Below are positions 59,031 through 64,000 of a stretch of 64,000 bases of DNA, piece by piece. Where the stretch lies: the NCBI GenBank assembly GCA_964242305.1, contig CAXTBB010000015.1, positions 1 through 64,000 of the forward strand. Direction: 5' to 3'. The stretch is from DATLGB01 sp964242305. GTDB taxonomy: Bacteria > Actinomycetota > Thermoleophilia > Solirubrobacterales > Solirubrobacteraceae. The position numbers and the translations under genes are program-made. The notes under the pieces were generated by a model. That model worked only from the letters and a program-made list of their open reading frames with translations, was not told the origin of the DNA and made no database searches. Within the stretch, counting starts at the first letter, position 1. Every line of letters begins with the position of its first letter.

Positions 59031-60397
59031 CGCCCGAGGAGGTAGTCGAGAACGGGGGTGACGTCGGCGTCCGCGCCGGTCTTCGCGGTGGCGCGCGTCG
59101 CAGCGAACGGCGGCGGCACCGGCGTGACGGCGGTGGTGGGGCTCGTATCCGGGACCGGGCCCTCGGGCTTCGCGCTCTCGGCCGTGGGCCCCCACTGCGC
59201 GTCGCAGCCGAAGAAGCCCTTGGGGGTGTACTCCGAGCAGGCGCCCGACAGCGCCTCGGCGCGCGCGTAGTGCCCGACCCCGTCGAACGCGTTCACCGCG
59301 TTGGTGGCGCCGTAGAGCAACTCGGCGACGTGCTGGAGCCCGAGCTGTTTGGCGAAGCTGGCGGTCAGGGCGTCGAGCTTGGCGAGCACGGGGCGGGCCT
59401 GCTTCCCGACGCGGGCCAGGCGCGGGACGAGCGGCCGGACGCCCCGGATCAGCGGGTCGAGCCGGTCGGACGCCGTGCCCAGGGCCCGCACGGCCGGGGT
59501 CGCCGCCTTCGCGAAGGGCTCGAGCGCGGTGGTGGCCCGGCTCAGGGCCGGCGCCGCGGGCGCGACGTCGCGCAGCAGCGGGACCCCCTGCTGCGTCAGC
59601 GCGCCGACCTGGAGCATCTGGCGCCGCAGGCCGGTCAGGAAGCGCGGCAGCCGCTGCAGCGAGCGCTCGATGTCCGGCGCGCGCGCCGCGGACGCGTCGG
59701 CGGTCCGGCGCGCCCCGCGGATAAAGCCGGCGATGGCCCGGCGCTTGGTGGCCAGCGCGCCGAGCACCCGCTCGGCGTTGCCCGAGAAGCGCGCGAGCTC
59801 ACGGCGCTGGCGCGCGAGCACCTGCAGCATCTGGTCCGTCTGCCCCAGCGCGGGGTTGGCCCGGTGGATGACGGCGTTGAGCTCGCGCCCGCGGCCGGCC
59901 AGGCCGGTGCCGAACTCCGACAGCAGGATCGACAGCCGCTCGCCGGTGGGCCGGCGCATCATGTCGTTGAGCAGGTCGACGTCGATCGGGGAGCTGGTGT
60001 GTCTGACGGAGAGGAGGTGGCTCCCGCCGCCGGTGCGGCGCAGCGGGGCCGCCGCCGTGCTCCCCGGGTCGCAGTCGACGAACTTCACCGCCAGCAGGCC
60101 CTCGGGACGCAGAGCGCAGTGGGCGTTCTCATAAAACGGCGCGAAGCGCTGGTCGCTGATGCGCAGGGTGACGGCCGCGCGGCGCCGGTCGCGGGTCACG
60201 TCGAGCTTCTCGATGCTGCCTATGCGCGCCCCGGCCGCCTTCACGTCCTCGCCCGGGTAGGCGGCGCCGGCGTTGTCGAAGATGGCGGTGACCCGGTAGG
60301 CGCCCCCACCCGACCCGTCGTCGCCCGACGACCGCGAGGACACGATCAGCGCGCCCGCGATCGCCACCAGGGCCGCGACGAGGGCGAGGCGCCTCAT
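59027..60397 (-). CDS. mceB: Mce-family protein, second of operon
   Basis: 456 residues. Short span (MRRLALVAALVAIAGALIV), MCE domain starting YRVTAIFDNAGAAYPGEDV and KAAGARIGSIEKLDV, with Cys in ENAHCALRPEGLL and KFVDCDPGS. A helical region and a C-terminal Pro/Thr-rich tail follow (PDTSPTTAVTPVPPPF). Both overlaps are ATGA. The position is MceB of the actinobacterial operon order. Confidence 0.88.
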   Translation of the reverse strand: MRRLALVAALVAIAGALIVSSRSSGDDGSGGGAYRVTAIFDNAGAAYPGEDVKAAGARIGSIEKLDVTRDRRRAAVTLRISDQRFAPFYENAHCALRPEGLLAVKFVDCDPGSTAAAPLRRTGGGSHLLSVRHTSSPIDVDLLNDMMRRPTGERLSILLSEFGTGLAGRGRELNAVIHRANPALGQTDQMLQVLARQRRELARFSGNAERVLGALATKRRAIAGFIRGARRTADASAARAPDIERSLQRLPRFLTGLRRQMLQVGALTQQGVPLLRDVAPAAPALSRATTALEPFAKAATPAVRALGTASDRLDPLIRGVRPLVPRLARVGKQARPVLAKLDALTASFAKQLGLQHVAELLYGATNAVNAFDGVGHYARAEALSGACSEYTPKGFFGCDAQWGPTAESAKPEGPVPDTSPTTAVTPVPPPFAATRATAKTGADADVTPVLDYLLGR

Positions 60398-61719
60398 CCG
60401 CCCGGGCTCGCGGTCGGGTCGCAGTCCTCGAGCTGGCGTGCGGGCGTGCCGGCGGTGGCGCCGGCGGCGGCGCCACCGGGGCAACGGTTGCCCTTGTGCG
60501 TCTGCACGCCGGCGAGCCGGTCGGAGACCGGCTGGGGCAGCAGCTGGTTGCTCCCCGCGTCGTAGCGGAACGCGTTCAGGTCCGGCTCGACGCGGAAGTA
60601 GTGGCCGTTGGCGTCGTAGTAGGAGGCGTCGCGGTTCAGCAGCGCCGTCGCCGCCATCATGTCGGGCATGTAGTCCAGCAGCGCGTCGATCTCCGGCTGC
60701 GAGCGGTCCATCGCCTTCACGGCGCGCGGCGCCGCGCCGGTGATCGTGTCGCGCAGGGACGGAAGGCCGCTGACGAGATCGGTCAGGTCGTTGTCCTCCC
60801 CACGGGCGGTGACGGTGTCGGCGAGGTCGTCGACCACCGGCGCCGCTGTGCGCAGCAGGGGCTCGAGCCGGCCCAGGAAGGGCGCGAGGTCACGGGTGGC
60901 GCCGCGCGCGGTGCGCACGAGCGGATCCAGGTCGTCGACGGTCGCGCGCAGGCCCGCGAGGGTCGTCCGGCCGCGCCGCAGGAACGGTGGAAGCGACTCG
61001 AGCGACGCGCTCAGCCCGGCGTTCTCCTGCGCGAGCGTGCGCGAGGTGACCTCGGCGTTGGTGATCAGGTCGGTCAGCTCGCCGGAGCGTGAGTTGACCG
61101 CGCGGGCGACGATCGCGCCCTTGGCCACGAGCCGGTTGAGCGCGTCGCGGTCGCTGGCGAGCTCCCGCAGCATCGAGGTCGTCCCGGTCAGCGCCGGCGC
61201 CAGGTACGCGAGGCTCTGGCGCGCCTGCCGGACGCGGTCGCGGTACTGCTGCGCACCGCCACGGAAGAGGCCGCGCACGCCCCGGCGCGTCGGCGCGTCG
61301 AGCGTGTCGAGCAGCGCGTCGAAGTCGACCGGCGCGGTGGTGTCGACCGCGGCGATGACCCCATGGTCGGGCAGCGGCGGCCGGCTCAGCGGGCCCGGGG
61401 TCAGCGTGACGTAGCGATTGGCCGAGCCGACGATCGAGTTCTGGCGGACGGCGAACGTCGTGCCCTCGTGCAGCGGCGCCGCGTCCGCGTCGAGGTCGAG
61501 CGTGATCGCGGCCTGGCCGCTGCGGGTGAGGCCGATCGAGCGCACCCGGCCGACCTTGGCGGCGCCGATCCGGACCTCGTTCCCGCTGACGATCTGCCCG
61601 GCGTTGACGGTGTGCGCCGTCAGGGTGTAGACGCCCTCGCCACCGCGGACGAAGAGCAGCCACAGCAGGACGACGGCGCCCAGCAGCGCGAGCGCGCTCG
61701 CCGTGCGTGCGAACGTCAC
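60394..61719 (-). CDS. mceA: Mce-family protein, first of operon
   Basis: 441 residues. Membrane span (SALALLGAVVLLWLLFVRG), MCE domain with GNEVRIGAAKVGRVRSIGL, then a helical part of about 250 residues and a C-terminal region with YFRVEPDLNAFRYDAG. The start is taken as GTG 61719, two bases after the yrbEB stop. An in-frame CTG at 61725 would overlap that stop as CTGA, like the other possible CTG start codons in this window. Encodes the first of six Mce subunits. Confidence 0.88.
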   Translation of the reverse strand: MTFARTASALALLGAVVLLWLLFVRGGEGVYTLTAHTVNAGQIVSGNEVRIGAAKVGRVRSIGLTRSGQAAITLDLDADAAPLHEGTTFAVRQNSIVGSANRYVTLTPGPLSRPPLPDHGVIAAVDTTAPVDFDALLDTLDAPTRRGVRGLFRGGAQQYRDRVRQARQSLAYLAPALTGTTSMLRELASDRDALNRLVAKGAIVARAVNSRSGELTDLITNAEVTSRTLAQENAGLSASLESLPPFLRRGRTTLAGLRATVDDLDPLVRTARGATRDLAPFLGRLEPLLRTAAPVVDDLADTVTARGEDNDLTDLVSGLPSLRDTITGAAPRAVKAMDRSQPEIDALLDYMPDMMAATALLNRDASYYDANGHYFRVEPDLNAFRYDAGSNQLLPQPVSDRLAGVQTHKGNRCPGGAAAGATAGTPARQLEDCDPTASPGG

Positions 61720-61721
61720 GT

Positions 61722-62525
61722 TCAGCCCCCGACCGGGGCTCGCGGGTTGTGGCCCCAGAAGATCTGGGTCCCGAGCATGCCGAGGACGTGCACGCCCACC
61801 GCGTTGACCACCATCGACTTGGCGGTGGCGCGGCCGACCCCGACGGGCCCGCCGGACGCCGTGTAGCCGTAGTAACAGCCGACGATGACGATCATCGTCG
61901 CCATCGAGAACCCCTTGATCAGGCTGTAGACGACGTCCAGCGGGTTCTGGAAGGTCCAGAAGATGAGGAAGTAGCCGCCGCTGGAGGTCTGCGAGATCTG
62001 GTCGACGACCGCGAGGTAGCTGGCCAGGTAGCAGAACGCGATCCCGGTCAGGTAGATGAACGGGATCGCCAGCCACGTCGCCAGCAGGCGCGCCGCGCAC
62101 AGGTACAGCAGCGAGTCGATGCCCATCACGTCGAGCGCGTCGATCTCCTCCGTGACCCGCATCGCGCCGAGCTCGGCGACGATGCCGGTGCCGACCTTGG
62201 CCGACATCATGTAGCCGAAGGCGTACGGCCCCGCCTCGCGCAGGTCGCACCAGGCCGAGAACAATCCGGCGTAGGACGGGGAGCCCGCCGAGCGGTTCAG
62301 GTACGCGGACTCGACCCCGCAGGTCAGCCCGATGATGAACATCAGCCCGCAGACCACGAGCATCGACCCGAAGATGAGGATGCTGGTCTGGCGCAGCGTC
62401 TCCCCGAAGAACGTGAAGACGCGCAGGCTGAAGATGTCGGCGAGCACCTTCGCCGCGAAGCGCACCATCTCGCCGAGCGATGCGAACAGCTCCCGCGGGA
62501 CGTCGAAGAAGCCGGCCCGGTTCAC
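61722..62525 (-). CDS. yrbEB: YrbE/MlaE-family permease, second
   Basis: 267 residues, MlaE permease fold. An N-terminal amphipathic stretch is followed by about five membrane segments. FGYMMSAKVGTGIVAELGAM, VTEEIDALDVMG and the signature near the C-terminus (CYYGYTASGGPVGVGRATAK) are typical of YrbE1B. With the first YrbE protein it should form the permease dimer of an ABC-type lipid importer; the ATPase (MceG) is not in this window, as usual for actinobacteria, where it is encoded elsewhere. GTG 62525 overlaps the yrbEA stop. Confidence 0.92.
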   Translation of the reverse strand: MNRAGFFDVPRELFASLGEMVRFAAKVLADIFSLRVFTFFGETLRQTSILIFGSMLVVCGLMFIIGLTCGVESAYLNRSAGSPSYAGLFSAWCDLREAGPYAFGYMMSAKVGTGIVAELGAMRVTEEIDALDVMGIDSLLYLCAARLLATWLAIPFIYLTGIAFCYLASYLAVVDQISQTSSGGYFLIFWTFQNPLDVVYSLIKGFSMATMIVIVGCYYGYTASGGPVGVGRATAKSMVVNAVGVHVLGMLGTQIFWGHNPRAPVGG

Positions 62526-63316
62526 TTGAGCAGCGAGATGTTCGGGAACAGGGCGAGCAGCAGCTGCGTGTAGACGACGTTGAGCGCGAAGATCAGCAGG
62601 AACTCGACGACGACGGCCTGGTTGACGGCGCGGCCCACGCCCTCCGCCCCACCCGAGGCGGTCATGCCCTTGTAACAGGAGACCACCGCGATGATCGCGC
62701 CGAACAGCGTCGTCTTGAGGATGGAGCCGGCGAGGTCGATGGTCGTCGCGTTCGTGAACAGCGTCGCGAAGAAGCCCGACAGGTCGGCGTGGAAGGAGAG
62801 CGTGGCCAGGATCCCGCCGGTGATGCCGAAGATCAGCGCGAAGATGTTGAAGAGCGCGGTCATCATCATCAGCGCCAGGAAGCGCGGGACGACGAGGCTC
62901 TTGACCGGATCGACGCCGAGCACCTGGAGGGCGTCGAGCTCCTCGCGGATCTTGCGGGCGCCGAGGTCGGCGGTGATGGCCGTGCCCCCGACGCCGGCCA
63001 GGATGATGGCCGTGACGAAGGGTGCGAACTCGCGGATGGAGGCGATCACGAAGATCCCGCCGAGCCGGTCGACGGTGCCGAACAGCCGCAGGATGTTGCC
63101 GCCCTGCAGCCCGGGCGCCGCGTAGCCGAACACGACCGTCGACACCATCAGCGGGAACCAGCAGAGCTTCAGCAGGAAGAGGCACTGCTGCACGAACTCG
63201 GCGCCGTAGATGTACGGCGGCCGCACGGCGGAGACGATGGTCTTGCCGGTCAGCAGGACGATGTCGCCCGCGACCTCGACGCGCCGCTCCAGCGGTGCTG
63301 TGACGTTCCGAACCAT
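62522..63316 (-). CDS. yrbEA: YrbE/MlaE-family permease, first
   Basis: 264 residues. Five membrane spans with the MlaE signatures ILAGVGGTAITADLGARKIR, EELDALQVLGVDPVKSLVVP and SCYKGMTASGGAEGVGRAVN (20 residues). First gene of the Mce operon, with a very strong GGAGGAG Shine-Dalgarno before ATG 63316. About 95 bases separate it from the preceding gene, holding a strong GC hairpin, so the operon promoter must lie in or just before that hairpin. Confidence 0.92.
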   Translation of the reverse strand: MVRNVTAPLERRVEVAGDIVLLTGKTIVSAVRPPYIYGAEFVQQCLFLLKLCWFPLMVSTVVFGYAAPGLQGGNILRLFGTVDRLGGIFVIASIREFAPFVTAIILAGVGGTAITADLGARKIREELDALQVLGVDPVKSLVVPRFLALMMMTALFNIFALIFGITGGILATLSFHADLSGFFATLFTNATTIDLAGSILKTTLFGAIIAVVSCYKGMTASGGAEGVGRAVNQAVVVEFLLIFALNVVYTQLLLALFPNISLLK

Positions 63317-63366
63317 CCTCTCCTCCTCCCTCTTACTGCGGCGTGACGGGGTGGTACCGACGGCGC

Positions 63367-63395
63367 GCGGCGGCGGGCGCTCTGCCCGCCGCCGC
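63367..63395 (-). terminator. strong GC hairpin, possible terminator before the Mce operon
   Basis: Perfect 12-bp inverted repeat GCGGCGGCGGGC (63367-63378) and GCCCGCCGCCGC (63384-63395) with a five-base loop GCTCT, 17 bases after the stop of the partial gene. No T-run follows on the minus strand, so a factor-assisted or weak terminator, or an mRNA-processing hairpin, is possible. Confidence 0.45.
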
Positions 63396-63412
63396 ACGGT
63401 GCGACGTGGAGC

Positions 63413-64000
63413 TCAGCAGGCCCCGGCGGAGGCCTTGGAGACCTTGGGGTCCAGCCCCGACTCGGGCGCGTACTTCTCGGTGAAGGTGAAGCCGCGCTTG
63501 CCCTTGCACCCGGTCGACGACAGGTAGCTGTACGTCTTCCCGCCCTTCTTGACCGCCGACTTGGTGAAGCTCAGCGTGAAGGACTGGAAGGCGCCGGAGA
63601 GCCCGGGCAGCGGGTGCGAGATGTTGTCGGGGAAGACGAACCCCATCGTCGTCGTCGTGCCCGACGTCTTCGAGGTCATCGGGATCGGCGCCAGGTAGCC
63701 GACGCCGGCGCACTGCGCGGGGTCGCCCGTCGCGAACAGCACGGACTTGCCGGCGCCCGAGTTGTAGACCGTGAGTTGCTTGGTGCACTGGGCGTTCTGC
63801 GTCTTGTCCCCGTCCGGGCCGAGGTACGCCTTGATCTCGCCGTGGCCCACGTTGGAGGCCTTCGGACAAACGCTGTCGCTCTGGGCGGCGTCGATCTGAT
63901 CAGCCGAGCACGTGGGGATCTTCCCGCCGTTCTCCTTGACGCCCTTCCAGATCCAGCGGAAGTCCGCCGGCGAATCGGGGCGGGCGCCGCCGGTGCCGGA
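63413..64000 (-). CDS. secreted protein, C-terminal part (5' end outside window)
   Basis: The last 195 residues of a protein whose start is beyond the window. Visible: two Cys in the first part (PTCSADQ, SVCPKAS), a domain with AQCTKQLTVYNSGAGKSVLF and DPAQCAGVGYLAPIPM, and a C-terminal TYSYLSSTGCKGKRGFTF ending in a Cys. Cys-rich beta-strand character and lack of charge clusters suggest an extracytoplasmic protein; the signal peptide is not in view. No family recognised. It lies directly upstream of the Mce operon on the same strand. Confidence 0.65.
   Translation of the reverse strand, partial: SGTGGARPDSPADFRWIWKGVKENGGKIPTCSADQIDAAQSDSVCPKASNVGHGEIKAYLGPDGDKTQNAQCTKQLTVYNSGAGKSVLFATGDPAQCAGVGYLAPIPMTSKTSGTTTTMGFVFPDNISHPLPGLSGAFQSFTLSFTKSAVKKGGKTYSYLSSTGCKGKRGFTFTEKYAPESGLDPKVSKASAGAC

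Noticed and set aside
63367..63395. A classical rho-independent terminator
   Set aside because: The hairpin is strong but no T-run follows on the minus strand, so it is listed only as a low-confidence terminator.

Overview
The window is a 64-kb piece of a very GC-rich actinobacterial chromosome. Gene density is near maximal: there is no stretch over 300 bases without a gene or gene remnant, many starts are GTG, and ATGA/GTGA stop-start overlaps are common. The actinobacterial biotin cluster with BsaP, the eight-gene Mce operon, the F420-type luciferase-like oxidoreductase, the DUF2510 protein and the many secreted Gly/Thr-rich proteins fit an actinobacterium. The overall style suggests class Thermoleophilia (Solirubrobacterales), but that is inference and no rRNA gene is present to confirm it. 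Two runs of 10 N (19085-19094, 34669-34678) are scaffold gaps inside genes. No tRNA, rRNA, CRISPR array, full insertion sequence, integrase or phage gene was seen.

Layout. 1-1656: end of an acyl-CoA dehydrogenase gene and an exported alpha/beta hydrolase. 1787-16887 (minus): one long co-directional array. Read 5' to 3' it holds a hydroxyacid-oxoacid transhydrogenase, a GMC oxidoreductase, bioA-bioD-bioB-bsaP-bioF, a secreted collagen-like/Hcp-fold protein, a lipoate-ligase-family protein, an acyl-CoA oxidase, an OmpR-type response regulator with its histidine kinase, a PDZ protein, a secreted protein and a membrane-anchored ECF sigma factor. 16886-20540: an FAD-linked D-2-hydroxyglutarate-type dehydrogenase divergent from the transhydrogenase, a double P-loop kinase, a thioesterase, two small genes and an aldehyde dehydrogenase scrap. 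20540-26058: a galactose-oxidase-like propeller, a GH15 glycosidase and a DUF2510 membrane protein.

26026-43755 is dominated by cell-envelope and surface-glycan genes. They include two GT-C-like membrane proteins, two GT2 enzymes, an acyltransferase-3 protein, an SDR to FkbM/ABC-like fusion to GT2-TPR-propeller operon, a flippase-like protein, a UDP-sulfoquinovose synthase (SqdB), a HAD phosphatase, Tat-exported PhoD and several exported proteins. 43873-48871 is central metabolism: enoyl-CoA hydratase, glucose-6-phosphate dehydrogenase overlapped by an F420-type oxidoreductase, a GH15 remnant, a methyltransferase with a compensated frameshift, and threonine aldolase. 48914-53308: a lipoprotein, a sensor-like protein without the phosphoacceptor His, a double GNAT, a three-gene cytochrome-oxidase-subunit III/IV cassette and a TetR regulator. 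53346-63316: a complete yrbEAB-mceABCDEF lipid-import operon, followed by a partial secreted protein running off the end.

Points of most interest: a family of short palindromic elements, two of which sit in frame inside genes (bioD and a glycosyltransferase); three divergent gene pairs whose ATG codons interlock in one CATG, two of them with an identical TAGCGT-N7-ATG leaderless promoter signature; a transhydrogenase/dehydrogenase pair that would close a 2-hydroxyglutarate cycle; an FkbM methyltransferase fused to a degenerate ABC ATPase; Hcp-fold domains on a secreted collagen-like protein with no type VI secretion genes nearby; and an oxidase III/IV cassette without subunits I and II beside a TetR gene and the Mce operon.
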